64,000 nucleotides of DNA from the NCBI RefSeq assembly GCF_013459645.1, contig NZ_CP054861.1, positions 726,501-790,500 of the forward strand, written 5' to 3'. The position numbers and the translations under genes are program-made. Positions 32,093-40,958 of this stretch are shown one piece after another (the first letter of the stretch is position 1; each line of letters opens with the position of its first letter). This DNA is from Martelella sp. NC20. GTDB lineage: Bacteria > Pseudomonadota > Alphaproteobacteria > Rhizobiales > Rhizobiaceae. The notes beneath the pieces are model-generated. The model was not told the origin of the DNA, did not search any database, and saw only the letters and a program-made list of their open reading frames with translations.

Positions 32093-32974
32093 ATGGAAAA
32101 CCAACTTCAGGAACTGCGCAGCTTGGCCTCGTCGGCCGAAAACCGCCGGACGGAAACAGGAATTCCCCGCGTCGCCATGGTCCAGGGCGAGATACCGGAA
32201 CATCGGCTCTCGGCCGTCTATGAGCCGATGATCAACCTGATCCTGACGGGCTCGAAGACGATGACGATTGGCGAGCGGACTTTTGCCTATGATCCGGCCA
32301 CCTATTTCGTCATGTCGGTCGATCTTCCGGCCGTGGGATCGGTGCATCCGTCGGCCTCCGGGGAGCCGTATCTCGCGGTTAGCCTGACGCTTCATCCTCC
32401 GACGGTCGCGTCGCTGATTAGCGACCTGCCCGTGCAGGTCTGCAGCAAGCTGTTTGGCTCGGGCTTCTCGGTCGCGCCGGTCAACGACGAATTTCTCGAT
32501 GCCTGGGTGCGAATGCTTCGGCTTATGGACCGGCCGGACGAGGTCGACGTGCTCGCACCTGCCTACGAAAGGGAAATCCTGTTCCGGGTGCTGCAGGGGC
32601 CGCTCGGCTGGATGCTACGGGACATCGCGGCGCCCGACGCGGCGCTCTCACGGATTGGCGTCGTGATCCAGTGGATCAGGGAGAACTTCGCAAAGCCCCT
32701 GAGGGTTGAGGCGCTCGCCGAGATGGCGGCCCTGAGCGTCTCGGCATTCCATCGCCACTTCAAGGCTGTCACGGCGCTGAGCCCCATCCAATACCAAAAG
32801 CAGGTCCGCCTGCTCCATGCCCGCACGCTTCTGATGGCAGGAGAGGGAAGCGCAACATCTGTGGCCTTCTGTGTCGGCTACGAAAGCCCGAACCAGTTCA
32901 GCCGGGAATACGCGCGACAGTTCGGGCTGCCCCCATCCAAGGACGTAGTACGTCTTCGTGGCGAGGCCGCGTAA
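32093..32974 (+). CDS. AraC family regulator with AraC_N-type N-terminal domain
   Basis: The 293-residue protein has a cupin-like N-terminal domain (PMINLILTGSKTMTIGERTF, then YFVMSVDLPAVGSV) and a C-terminal double helix-turn-helix AraC domain (VEALAEMAALSVSAFHRHFK, then SVAFCVGYESPNQFSREYAR). The ATG at 32093 is preferred over an in-frame TTG at 32057. It is divergent from the SDR/VOC/reductase/NTF2 operon and probably activates it. The N-terminal domain matches a group of uncharacterised AraC regulators near aldehyde or ketone reductase genes; the ligand is unknown. Confidence 0.88.
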   Translation: MENQLQELRSLASSAENRRTETGIPRVAMVQGEIPEHRLSAVYEPMINLILTGSKTMTIGERTFAYDPATYFVMSVDLPAVGSVHPSASGEPYLAVSLTLHPPTVASLISDLPVQVCSKLFGSGFSVAPVNDEFLDAWVRMLRLMDRPDEVDVLAPAYEREILFRVLQGPLGWMLRDIAAPDAALSRIGVVIQWIRENFAKPLRVEALAEMAALSVSAFHRHFKAVTALSPIQYQKQVRLLHARTLLMAGEGSATSVAFCVGYESPNQFSREYARQFGLPPSKDVVRLRGEAA

Positions 32975-33688
32975 GTGTGCCTATGCCGGACAAGTCAATT
33001 TACGACCGGTTTGGGCCCGATTAAAATCATGGCATCCGATGTCGTGTGTCCGCTTTCATCTCGGTTAGCCCAGCAACTGACAATCGGTAGTCGGCCCCGA
33101 TCCGGTCATGCCCAAGCCTCTTCCCTGATAGAAGCGAAGGGGGCTGTGGCGTTTGATCGGCGATGTAACGGTAGGGCTATCCCGCTTGGTTGGGCCGTGC
33201 GAGAACCACGTATCATAATTCAAGTACCTATCTAATTGATAATTAAAGATATAGCCGGTCAGTTTGTGCGGCAATCGGCGATGTTTGGCGGGCAGCGCCC
33301 GACGAAGGTGAGCACTATGAGATCGTCATAACCCTTTGACGATTATGCAGATACTTCGTGTTATGCGGCTATCGGCGGCATTTGGGTGGCTAACGGCGGC
33401 CATTTCGGACGTTTGGCGGGTTTGCGCCCTCATTTCCGTCGTTCGCGACGTTGTCTTCGAATGTCTGCTTCAGGCTCGAAACGGACCTCAGCCCGGCACC
33501 ACGGCTACCGATTTCGGCAAGAACTTCACCCGCTCGAGGCCTACGAAGAGCGGGTCTGTTGGTCAAGTTCTGCGGCCGGCATCACGAACCAGATGCTTCG
33601 AGGCTGGTCGAGGACGTGGCATACAACGACCGCATCGATGTCCGGGCGGGGGCCCACAGTCATCGAGGGGCGACGCAATATTGTCGCG
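32975..33688. other. Intergenic region without recognised gene (714 bases)
   Basis: No frame in this stretch has a family signature. The composition is uneven and words such as CGGCGGCATTT and TTTGGCGGG recur, as in old recombination scars. A second similar patch lies at 36997-37578. Confidence 0.45.
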
Positions 33689-34708
33689 CTACGAATAGCT
33701 CTGGATGGGTATATTGGCGATCTCCTCGCTTCTGCGCCAAAGCTCTTCGGCGACGTCGGGGTCGATCGCATAGGCTTCTACGCCAGTCAGGCGATTGGTG
33801 CGATCTTCGCTGCCCAGATCGACGCAACCGCCGCCCGGCAGCACAGGCGTGATGTCGGAATCGGCGCAGAACACACCACCTTTGCCGTCAAGCTGCGGGC
33901 TGACCGCGCACCAAACGTGGGTAGCCGCTCCCTGCGGTACCGATTTCAGGTCACGGCTCAGATCGACGACCGGCCGATCATTCTCGTCGACGAACCCGGT
34001 TTTTTTCAGCATTTCCACCCCGACATGCATACCGAGATTGGTTCCCGCGATCCCGCCGGGATGGAGCGCGAACGCGCGGATGCCCTCTTCCTTGCCTCGC
34101 CGGTCGAGGGCGACCGCGAAGAGGATGTTGGCCGTCTTCGACTGACCATAGGCCTTGAAAGGCTCATAGTCGCGGCGCTCGAAATTGATGTCGTCGAATA
34201 CCACCGGCGAGAAGCGGTGCCCGGCGGACGAAACTGACACGACGCGCGCACCGCCGGCCCGCTTGAGCGCCGGCCAGAGACGCAGGGTCAGCCGGAAATG
34301 GCCGAGGTGGTTGGTAGCAAACTGCAGCTCATTGCCCTGCGCATCGCGCTTCAGCTCGGGGAGCGCCATGATGCCGGCGTTGTTGATGAGCAGGTGAAGC
34401 GGCAGGCCAGTTTCGACGAAGTCGCGGGCGAAGTTGTCGATCGAGCCGGGATCGGTGAGGTCCATCGCCTGAACCTCCATGCCGCCGCCTGCTTCGGCGA
34501 TGGCCTTGCGCGCGCGCTCGACGTCGCGCGCCGGGACGATGATTCTCGCACCCGCCGAGGCGAGCGCGCGTGCTGTTTCAAGCCCCAAGCCTGAGTAGCC
34601 ACCCGTGACGATCGCCACCTTGCCGACTAGATCGACTCCCTTGATGATGTCGGCTGTCGTGGAGGCGCGGCCAAATCTTGAACCGATTGGTGATTGAGCT
34701 GTGCTCAT
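33689..34708 (-). CDS. SDR family oxidoreductase (retinol-dehydrogenase-like, extended form)
   Basis: The 339-residue protein is an SDR with the motif TGGYSGLGLETARALASAG, NNAG in LLINNAGIMA, and the catalytic pair in RDYEPFKAYGQSKTANILFA (Tyr and Lys of YxxxK, with the preceding SVSSAGH). It therefore looks active. The N-terminal 28 residues are an extra leader, as in many light-dependent protochlorophyllide-reductase-like or retinol-dehydrogenase-like SDRs. A direct-repeat-like regulatory site 55 bases upstream at 34763 also occurs upstream of the aldo-keto reductase gene, so both may belong to the AraC regulator encoded at 36025. Confidence 0.88.
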   Translation of the reverse strand: MSTAQSPIGSRFGRASTTADIIKGVDLVGKVAIVTGGYSGLGLETARALASAGARIIVPARDVERARKAIAEAGGGMEVQAMDLTDPGSIDNFARDFVETGLPLHLLINNAGIMALPELKRDAQGNELQFATNHLGHFRLTLRLWPALKRAGGARVVSVSSAGHRFSPVVFDDINFERRDYEPFKAYGQSKTANILFAVALDRRGKEEGIRAFALHPGGIAGTNLGMHVGVEMLKKTGFVDENDRPVVDLSRDLKSVPQGAATHVWCAVSPQLDGKGGVFCADSDITPVLPGGGCVDLGSEDRTNRLTGVEAYAIDPDVAEELWRRSEEIANIPIQSYS

Positions 34709-34762
34709 TGCTATATCTCCCTACTTCGTGGAGACACGCATAAGCGACCAATCTAGAACGTT

Positions 34763-34797
34763 GAATGCTTATTCGTACAAATATTATGAGCGATCGT
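34763..34797 (+). promoter_or_regulatory. Putative AraC-type binding site upstream of the SDR gene
   Basis: The 35 bases starting GAATGCTT share 25 positions with 35984-36018. Both lie at a similar distance upstream of a minus-strand oxidoreductase gene (55 and 59 bases), so a shared activator is likely. Confidence 0.55.
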
Positions 34798-34857
34798 TCG
34801 AGATGCGTCGCGCTTGTCAGCGTGCGCGCATTCCAGCCGTGGACCATCACGTTGCGA

Positions 34858-35925
34858 TCAGGCCGAGAGGCGCGAAGCTGAGGGCATCGTTTGTCCATCG
34901 ACGGTTGTGCCCGGGAAGCCGATCAGGGGCGCCAGTGTTTCATTGTTCTCGGCCGGGAAATTGAGTTTGGGCTTGGAGACGTTGTCGAGCATCTTGATCT
35001 GGTCGGGCGACAAATTGACGTCGAGCGAATCGAGGTTCGCTTGAAGCTGATCGACGCGCCTTGCGCCCACGAGCGTGGAACTCACACCGGACCGTGACCG
35101 CACCCAGGCCAGCGCAACCGACGCGGAACTCACTTCCTGTTCCGACGCGACGGCCGCGACCGCTTCGATGACGTCGTAATCGGCTTCACTCGGAACGCCC
35201 ACCAGGCCGGTGCGCTTCGTATCGACGTTATCGCCGCCGCCGCGCTTGAACTTGCCGCTCAGGAACCCGCTCTTCAGCGGCGACCAGGGCATGATGCCCA
35301 TTCCCATTGCCTGGGCCATGGGAAAAAGCTCGCCTTCGCTTGTCCGCTCCAGCAACGAATACTCGAGCTGCAGCGCGATGATCGGCGCCCACCCCCGGAA
35401 ATGGGCGATAGTCTGGGCTTCAGCCGTCTTCCAGGCGGGGATATCGGAGAAGCCGACGTAGCGGATCTTGCCGGCCGTGACGAGATCGTCGAGCCCACGC
35501 AACGTCTCCTCGATCGGCGCGGCCTGATCCCAATTGTGAAGCCAGTAGATGTCGATGTAGTCGGTCTGGAGACGCTTCAGCGAGGCTTCGCATTGCTGGA
35601 GGAGCGCCTTGCGGCCTGCGCCGCCGCCGTTCGGGTCTCCAGGAAACAGGCTGCAGTAGAACTTCGTGCTGAGCACGAGCCCGTCACGGCGAACATCGCG
35701 TCGCTGCAGATAGTCGCCGGTGATCCTTTCCGAATGGCCACCGGTGTAGATGTTCGCCGTGTCGACGAAGTTACCGCCGCGATCGAGATACGCCGACAGC
35801 ATCGCGTGCGAGTCCTCATCGCTCGCGCCCCAGCCGAAGTCTTCGCCGAATGTCATGGTGCCAAGGCACAGCGGGCTGACCCGCAGGCCCGAACGGCCGA
35901 GTGTGATGAAGTGATCGAGAGGCAT
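34858..35925 (-). CDS. Aldo/keto reductase
   Basis: The protein has 355 residues and the AKR barrel. The N-terminal SPLCLGTMTFGEDFGWG is typical of the YajO/Tas-like group. The catalytic Asp and Tyr are in NFVDTANIYTGGHSE, the Lys in LVLSTKFYC, and the His in DIYWLHNWDQAAP. It reduces aldehydes or ketones with NADPH. The ATG at 35925 follows a GGAAGGAG RBS; the frame to 36030 overlaps the divergent regulatory region. It is divergent from the AraC gene at 36025. This layout, reductase next to an AraC regulator, recalls YqhC and its aldehyde reductases; that analogy is inference. Confidence 0.9.
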   Translation of the reverse strand: MPLDHFITLGRSGLRVSPLCLGTMTFGEDFGWGASDEDSHAMLSAYLDRGGNFVDTANIYTGGHSERITGDYLQRRDVRRDGLVLSTKFYCSLFPGDPNGGGAGRKALLQQCEASLKRLQTDYIDIYWLHNWDQAAPIEETLRGLDDLVTAGKIRYVGFSDIPAWKTAEAQTIAHFRGWAPIIALQLEYSLLERTSEGELFPMAQAMGMGIMPWSPLKSGFLSGKFKRGGGDNVDTKRTGLVGVPSEADYDVIEAVAAVASEQEVSSASVALAWVRSRSGVSSTLVGARRVDQLQANLDSLDVNLSPDQIKMLDNVSKPKLNFPAENNETLAPLIGFPGTTVDGQTMPSASRLSA

Positions 35926-35983
35926 GGGGGGCTCCTTCCGTTCGCGAGGGTAGCGTCTTGGTAGGCGGCTGCTTCCGAATGAT

Positions 35984-36018
35984 GAATGCTTGATCGTGCG
36001 AAATTTATGCGAGATAGT
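35984..36018 (+). promoter_or_regulatory. Putative AraC-type binding site between aldo/keto reductase and AraC genes
   Basis: The 35 bases starting GAATGCTT match the site at 34763 in 25 positions. It lies 59 bases upstream of the reductase start and 7 bases before the proposed AraC start. Confidence 0.55.
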
Positions 36019-36024
36019 ACAACG

Positions 36025-36996
36025 ATGCACGCCGACCCGCTCTCAGATGTCCTCAATCTCGCCGACGCTCGCTGCGTACTCACCGGCACGCTTGTTGCCG
36101 GCGGCGGGTGGGCGCGCAGATTCAAGCGTTCGGACGCGGTGAAGTTGCTCGCCGTGGTCAGAGGGGTGTGCTGGCTATCGACCGAAGCAGACACAGCAGC
36201 GCCGGCTCGGTTCGAGGCGGGCGACGTCGTCATCACGAATGGAGCGCCGGCGATCATCCTGGCCGGCGCTTCGGAGCAGCTTGCGGGCGCCCTCGCCGCA
36301 CCGCTTGAGCGGGATGCAGAGGGCAACCTGCGCGCAGGGGAAGGCTCCGAATTCATGATGATCGGCGGGCTGCTGGAGGTCGACGAGCAGCGCTGTGGCT
36401 TTTTGCGGGAAAGTCTTCCTCCCGTCGTTCACGTCAATGGTCAGAAAGCAGAAGCCGCGAAACTGCGCTGGCTTCTTACGGAATTGGCCGAGGAGACGCA
36501 GCGCGAGCGGGCAGGCTCGACAACCGCGATCATCCACTTGGCGAAGTTGCTGTTCGTGGAAGCTTTGCGGCTTCACATAGAATCAAACAAATCGGACCGG
36601 TCCGGTTGGCTCACGGCGCTTGACGACAGGCGCATCTCGATCGCGCTACGAGGAATTCACGCCGAACCTTCGCATGCGTGGAGCCTGGACGAGTTAGCGA
36701 AGCTGTCCGGAATGTCGCGGACATCGTTCGCCGTACGCTTTCGTGATGTCGTCGGGGTCCCGCCTTTGACCTATGTACTCAACTGGCGGATGCGCCTGGC
36801 GGAAAGGGAGTTGAGCGAAACGGACCGTTCCGTCGCCGATATTGCCTGGTCGCTCGGATACGGGTCCGACAGCGCCTTCAGCAACGCGTTCAGCCGCTCG
36901 ACTGGTGTCTCGCCAGGCCGGTTCCGGAAGGAGGCAATGCAGACCTATTGCGAGCGTCGCCGCAGGGCGGGCCGCCACGCGATCGAAGTCGAATAG
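36025..36996 (+). CDS. AraC family regulator with cupin_6-type N-terminal domain
   Basis: The regulator has about 323 residues. The N-terminal domain (MHADPLSDVLNLADARCVLT onwards, VVRGVCWLS) matches the cupin_6 group of AraC proteins, and the C-terminal domain has the double helix-turn-helix SLDELAKLSGMSRTSFAVRF and DIAWSLGYGSDSAFSNAFSR. In-frame ATGs exist at 35986, 36007 and 36025. The last gives the usual M..DPLSDVL start and leaves the shared 35-base site outside the gene, so I prefer it. It likely activates the aldo/keto reductase and the SDR at 33689 in response to an aldehyde or similar stress. Confidence 0.86.
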   Translation: MHADPLSDVLNLADARCVLTGTLVAGGGWARRFKRSDAVKLLAVVRGVCWLSTEADTAAPARFEAGDVVITNGAPAIILAGASEQLAGALAAPLERDAEGNLRAGEGSEFMMIGGLLEVDEQRCGFLRESLPPVVHVNGQKAEAAKLRWLLTELAEETQRERAGSTTAIIHLAKLLFVEALRLHIESNKSDRSGWLTALDDRRISIALRGIHAEPSHAWSLDELAKLSGMSRTSFAVRFRDVVGVPPLTYVLNWRMRLAERELSETDRSVADIAWSLGYGSDSAFSNAFSRSTGVSPGRFRKEAMQTYCERRRRAGRHAIEVE

Positions 36997-37578
36997 GCCC
37001 GAAAGCAATGCACCCAGCTTTCGCACAAGCGATCGCGATCGTGACCCCAGCCACTTTGCAGTTCGTTGGGAACGGATGCCAACTGCGCTCGTTGGGCCGA
37101 CGCCGCCGCAATGTTGCGGCCGTGGGGCTGACTGGACGGTGCAACGTCGGCTGGTTCCTGGGAAATGAAACCGCCTAGCCGCCCTCGTGTGGCGGTTTGA
37201 CCGTTTGTGGCGCCAAGCCGTCGTCCAGGAAGCTCTTTCTTTATGGCGGTTTCCGGCCCGTTTCAGGCATGCAAGCAGCGGTCGATAGCGTAGAATCGGC
37301 GGTCCGCTATACCGTCTGGTGTGGTGCGGTGATCGGCGGAAATATCGGGGTATAGGGGGTAATCGGCGGGGTGGTGAAGCATGCGGGACTCGAACCGAGA
37401 TTCGGACGAATGGACCCTTTCAATGCCGCGCCTATCCTTCGTCTGCCGAAAGTGAGCCAACCCTTTTCTACGCCATGGTATCCGATTTACCGCACGGTCT
37501 GGCAACGAGCCTTTTCAGGTTCGATATTCGGCGCTTCCATGTTCCACGCCCATTCCGGGCACGGGACTATGGGAGACA
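36997..37578. other. Intergenic region (582 bases), left flank of the recombinase module
   Basis: No gene is recognised. A GGGACTCGAACC string at about 37383-37394 resembles the reverse complement of a tRNA T-arm, but the stem does not pair, so it is not a tRNA. Such a scrap might mark an old integration point. Confidence 0.4.
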
Positions 37579-37785
37579 ATGGCGATCAAGCGGGCCAAGC
37601 TCATCATGGAGGTCTTCGGGCCTTCATCCGCACCGGAAACGGCGCGGCGGGAGCTTGACCGCTCCGATGAAGCTGTCATCGCCCTGGCCCGACTGATCGG
37701 CCACCAGATCGCGCGCGAGCAGTTCGAACGCTATGAAGCACAAGCTCGGAAGGCGAACCGGCGCAAGCGCAACACCCCCACCTGA
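37579..37785 (+). CDS. Small hypothetical protein
   Basis: This small protein of 68 residues starts MAIKRAKLIMEVFG and ends in a lysine/arginine-rich tail (QARKANRRKRN). A GGGAG RBS lies four bases before the ATG. It is acidic in the middle (ELDRSDEAVIALARLIG) and helical by appearance. I do not recognise a family. It comes just before the HigBA operon and the serine recombinase on the same strand, so it may belong to the same mobile module. A real gene is likely but not certain. Confidence 0.5.
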   Translation: MAIKRAKLIMEVFGPSSAPETARRELDRSDEAVIALARLIGHQIAREQFERYEAQARKANRRKRNTPT

Positions 37786-37850
37786 ACGGCTGCCCACACA
37801 TGCAACCGGCGTCGACGGTTCCAGCCGTCGGGGCCTTGGTATATTTCAAT

Positions 37851-37874
37851 TGATACCATTATGGTATCATGATA
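37851..37874. promoter_or_regulatory. HigBA operator and promoter region
   Basis: TGATACCATTATGGTATCA (37851-37869) is a perfect palindrome of 9-base arms around one T. It overlaps TATCATGATA (37865-37874), a second perfect palindrome. A toxin-antitoxin complex would bind here to repress its own operon. An AGAGG RBS precedes the toxin start at 37886. Confidence 0.75.
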
Positions 37875-37885
37875 CAGAGGTTCGA

Positions 37886-38209
37886 ATGAGGATCATCGCC
37901 CGCCGCACCCTGCAGCAATTCATTGACAGCCTCGCGGGGCAGAAGGATCAGACGGCGATGAAAGCCGCGCTTGATGCCTGGTTCGATGAAGTCAGCAAGG
38001 CGGACTGGGCGAATTCCGCGGATGTGAAGAGACACTACGCCACGGCAAGCATCGTCACAGCCGAGCGGATTGTCTTCAATATCAAGGGCAACAACTACCG
38101 CCTTGTGGTGGCGGTCGATTTCGAGAAGGGCATCGTCTGGATCAAGTGGATCGGCACCCACAAGGCCTATGACAGGATCGATGTGACGGAGGTGAAGCAT
38201 GGTGACTGA
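37886..38209 (+). CDS. higB: HigB-type toxin (mRNA interferase)
   Basis: The protein (107 residues) matches the HigB family of ribosome-dependent or free mRNA-cleaving toxins. MRIIARRTLQQFIDSLAGQ is the typical start, followed by VFNIKGNNYRLVVAVDFEKG and WIGTHKAYDRID. The ATG at 37886 gives the normal length; an upstream frame to 37733 would run through the operator. It overlaps the antitoxin gene by 11 bases, toxin first, as is usual for HigBA. The pair may stabilise the neighbouring recombinase module. Confidence 0.9.
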   Translation: MRIIARRTLQQFIDSLAGQKDQTAMKAALDAWFDEVSKADWANSADVKRHYATASIVTAERIVFNIKGNNYRLVVAVDFEKGIVWIKWIGTHKAYDRIDVTEVKHGD

Positions 38210-38579
38210 ACTCAAACTCATCCGCACCGAGGCGGATTACGACGCGGCGCTTGAAGAAGTCGAACGCCTCTGGGGGGCGAAGAGCGGAACGCCCGACGGC
38301 GACCGGCTCGACGTGCTGGCGACGCTGATCGATGTCTATGAAGCGAAGCACCACCCGATGGACCCGCCCGATCCGGTCGAGGCGATCAAGTTCCGCATGG
38401 AGCAGCAGGGGTTGAGCCGCAAGGATCTGGAGCCGATCATCGGACCGCGTGGCCGGGTCTCGGACATCCTAAACCGCAAGCGCGGCCTGTCGATCGACAT
38501 GATCCGGCAGTTGCACGAACAGCTCGGCATCTCGGCGGACGTGCTGATCCGGCCGAGCCGCTTCGACAAGGTGGCATAA
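38199..38579 (+). CDS. higA: HigA-type antitoxin with helix-turn-helix
   Basis: This 126-residue protein neutralises the toxin and represses the operon. The C-terminal helix-turn-helix is in FRMEQQGLSRKDLEPIIGPR and VSDILNRKRGLSIDMIRQLH, and the N-terminal acidic part (EADYDAALEEVERLW) wraps the toxin in this family. It starts inside the toxin gene and ends 12 bases before the recombinase gene, so the three could be co-transcribed. The perfect palindromes at 37851 are the likely target. Confidence 0.92.
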   Translation: MVTELKLIRTEADYDAALEEVERLWGAKSGTPDGDRLDVLATLIDVYEAKHHPMDPPDPVEAIKFRMEQQGLSRKDLEPIIGPRGRVSDILNRKRGLSIDMIRQLHEQLGISADVLIRPSRFDKVA

Positions 38580-38591
38580 AGGAACCCGATC

Positions 38592-40301
38592 ATGACCCGC
38601 GTTGCGCTCTATGCCCGCTACTCCTCCGACAATCAGCGGGAAGCGTCGATCGAGGACCAGTTCCGGATTTGCCGAGAACAGGCGAAGCGGGAGAAGTGGA
38701 AAATCGTCGGGACCTACAAGGATGCGGGTATCTCCGGGGCCAGCATGATCCTGCGTCCCGGCATCCAGTCACTGCTCCAGGACGCGCAGGCCGGGAAGTT
38801 CGACATGGTGCTGGCCGAAGCGCTGGACCGGGTCAGCCGCGACCAGGCCGATGTCGCCACCTTCTACAAGCACCTGAAGTTCGCCGGCGTCCCCATCGTC
38901 ACCCTGTCGGAAGGCGAGATCAGCGAGTTGCATGTCGGGCTCAAGGGCACGATGAACGCGCTGTTCCTCAAGGACCTCGCTGCAAAGACCCATCGGGGCA
39001 TTCGTGGCCGTGTCGAGGAGGGCAAATCGGGCGGCGGACTTTGCTATGGCTACAAGGTCGTCAAACAGCTCGACGCACGCGGCGATCCGATCCGCGGCGA
39101 TCGCGAGATCGATGACGCGGAGGCGAACATCGTCCGGCGTATCTTCCGGGAATTTGCCTCTGGTGTGGGTCCGCGTACGATCGCTCGCACCCTGAACGAA
39201 GAGGGCATTCCCGGTCCAAACGGCAAACCATGGGGCGACACCACGATCCGCGGCCATGTGAAGCCCGGAACCGGCCTCATCAACAACGAGCTCTATATTG
39301 GTCGCCTGATCTGGAACCGGCTACGCTACATCAAGGATCCATCGACCGGAAAGCGCGTGTCGCGCCTCAACCCCGAGAGCGAATGGCTCACCCGTGAGGT
39401 GCCTGAGTTGCGTATCGTCGATGATGAGCTTTGGCAGGCGGTGCGTGAGCGGCAGGCCGCGATCGCGGATAAATACGCGAATGTCACCGAGGCGGTGCGC
39501 AAGCACCACAAGAAGAACCAGCTCAACGGCAAGCGCCGACCTCGGTCCCTTCTGTCCGGCCTGGTCTTCTGCGGCTGCTGCGGCGGTCCCTATTCGCTGC
39601 GCGGTGCAGGCCGCTTCGCATGCTCCAACCACATCAGCAAGGGAACCTGCTCCAACAGCCGAACCATCCGGCAGGATGAACTGGAGAGCCGTGTGCTCTC
39701 TGGTCTCAAAGACCGCATGATGTCACCAGAGATCGCCGCCGAGGCGATGCGCGCCTATGCGGAAGAGACCAACCGGCTAAACCGCGAGCGGCGCTCCAAT
39801 GCGGATGTCTGGCAGGTGGAACTGGCGAAAGTCGATAAACAGATCGCCCAGATTGTCGAGGCCATTGCCGACGGAATGTATCACCCCTCGATGAAGGAGA
39901 AGATGACCGGCCTGGAAACCCGGAAGTCCGAATTGACCTCGCTCTTGGCGGATGCGCCGGACGACAAACCAGACCTGCTGCCGACGGCGTCAGCGATCTA
40001 TGCGAAGAAGGTCGCAAAGCTCGCACAAGCCCTGAATCGCCCCGCCGAGCGCCAGGAAGCGGCAGAGACCCTTCGCGGTCTGATAGAGAAGATTTCGCTC
40101 ACTCCCGGCTCAGAACGCGGCGAGATTTACGCAACGCTGCATGGCGAACTGGGCACAATCTTGAATTGGACGGAACGGCAAGCTCTTGGAAAGGCTTCCA
40201 AAACGACAAAACCCGCCGCTGATGCGACGGGTTTGTTGGTATCTTTGGTTGCGGGGGCACGCAACTACCGATACCGACATTCATTGGAAGTCACGATCTG
40301 A
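38592..40301 (+). CDS. Large serine recombinase
   Basis: The protein (569 residues) has an N-terminal resolvase domain (ALYARYSSDNQREASIEDQ, catalytic Ser11, then the EALDRVSRDQADVATF region), a central recombinase domain (GYKVVKQLDARG, EANIVRRIFREFASGVGPRT, NNELYIGRLIWNRLRY), a zinc ribbon (CGCCGG then CSNHISKGTC) and a C-terminal coiled-coil region. Such enzymes integrate or excise mobile DNA at short att sites. The last 30 codons run through a terminator-like hairpin (40209-40234) and a dyad (40238-40275), so the C-terminus may be altered at an integration junction. It follows HigBA by 12 bases, suggesting a small mobile module from about 37.6 to 40.3 kb. Confidence 0.9.
   Translation: MTRVALYARYSSDNQREASIEDQFRICREQAKREKWKIVGTYKDAGISGASMILRPGIQSLLQDAQAGKFDMVLAEALDRVSRDQADVATFYKHLKFAGVPIVTLSEGEISELHVGLKGTMNALFLKDLAAKTHRGIRGRVEEGKSGGGLCYGYKVVKQLDARGDPIRGDREIDDAEANIVRRIFREFASGVGPRTIARTLNEEGIPGPNGKPWGDTTIRGHVKPGTGLINNELYIGRLIWNRLRYIKDPSTGKRVSRLNPESEWLTREVPELRIVDDELWQAVRERQAAIADKYANVTEAVRKHHKKNQLNGKRRPRSLLSGLVFCGCCGGPYSLRGAGRFACSNHISKGTCSNSRTIRQDELESRVLSGLKDRMMSPEIAAEAMRAYAEETNRLNRERRSNADVWQVELAKVDKQIAQIVEAIADGMYHPSMKEKMTGLETRKSELTSLLADAPDDKPDLLPTASAIYAKKVAKLAQALNRPAERQEAAETLRGLIEKISLTPGSERGEIYATLHGELGTILNWTERQALGKASKTTKPAADATGLLVSLVAGARNYRYRHSLEVTI
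40209..40275. repeat. Terminator-like hairpin and adjoining dyad at the recombinase 3' end
   Basis: AAACCCG (40209-40215) pairs with CGGGTTT (40228-40234). Next, GGTATC and GTTGCG (40238-40253) pair with CGCAAC and GATACC (40260-40275), with equal 4-base gaps and a GGGGCA centre. Both lie inside the recombinase reading frame. They may be a terminator and an att site respectively. Confidence 0.5.
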
Positions 40302-40958
40302 TCAACTCGATGCAGCTTCGCCTTGCCTCGACCGAAATCGTTTTCCAATGGCAAAATCATGAAACGGGCGGCGAAAGTCGGCATCGTCGTGCGATCAACC
40401 CCACTTTTTTCTTGCCAGTGAAAATCGCCGAACGCAAACGCGCTGCTGATCGACAATCCGAAGCAGACATACACGCAACCCGTTCCCGCTCGGAGACCAC
40501 CATCCGTCAGGGCGAGGATATGGCGGCTCCCTCACGGCTCTTGGCCGAGAGCGACAGGTCCACGGAAATTCATCTCTGCCTCGACAGAGAAAAGCGCACA
40601 AGAGACCGGTCCTAGTTTGGTCTTTTGATCGACAGGAAGCGGCGAGGTTGCAGTCTCGTTAAGTTCAAGATCGGCCCCCTCGTCACGACCACGAGTCCCG
40701 AAATCGCGCCATGGTTATCCAGCAGAAAACCAACCAGACGTCCCGTACAGTTCGAGATCTCGCCATTTCCGTATATCAGTTCCTCTTGTGAAGATTGGAT
40801 TGGACGCGGCTGCGAAAGGGCGACGATCATCAACATCTTCTCGTGTGCCATCGCTGTTCACGCGCCGATCGCGAAGGCCTAACCCTTAGGAAGGCCAGCA
40901 GCGCTTTTTAACTTGGGTTTTGCATGATACAGCGGCATCGTTCATTTAGGTTGACGGC
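40302..40958. other. Intergenic region without accepted gene (657 bases)
   Basis: A 79-codon frame on the minus strand (40612-40851) and short frames on the plus strand are open but show no family signature and no strong RBS. I leave it unassigned. It separates the recombinase from the EAL gene. Confidence 0.45.

Noticed and set aside
37370..37420. Possible tRNA fragment on the minus strand
   Set aside because: The T-loop-like GGTTCGAGTCCC and a CCA end are seen in reverse complement, but the T-stem does not pair and no anticodon arm is found.
40612..40851. A 79-codon minus-strand open frame
   Set aside because: No family signature, no good RBS and no conserved neighbour; kept only as part of an intergenic note.
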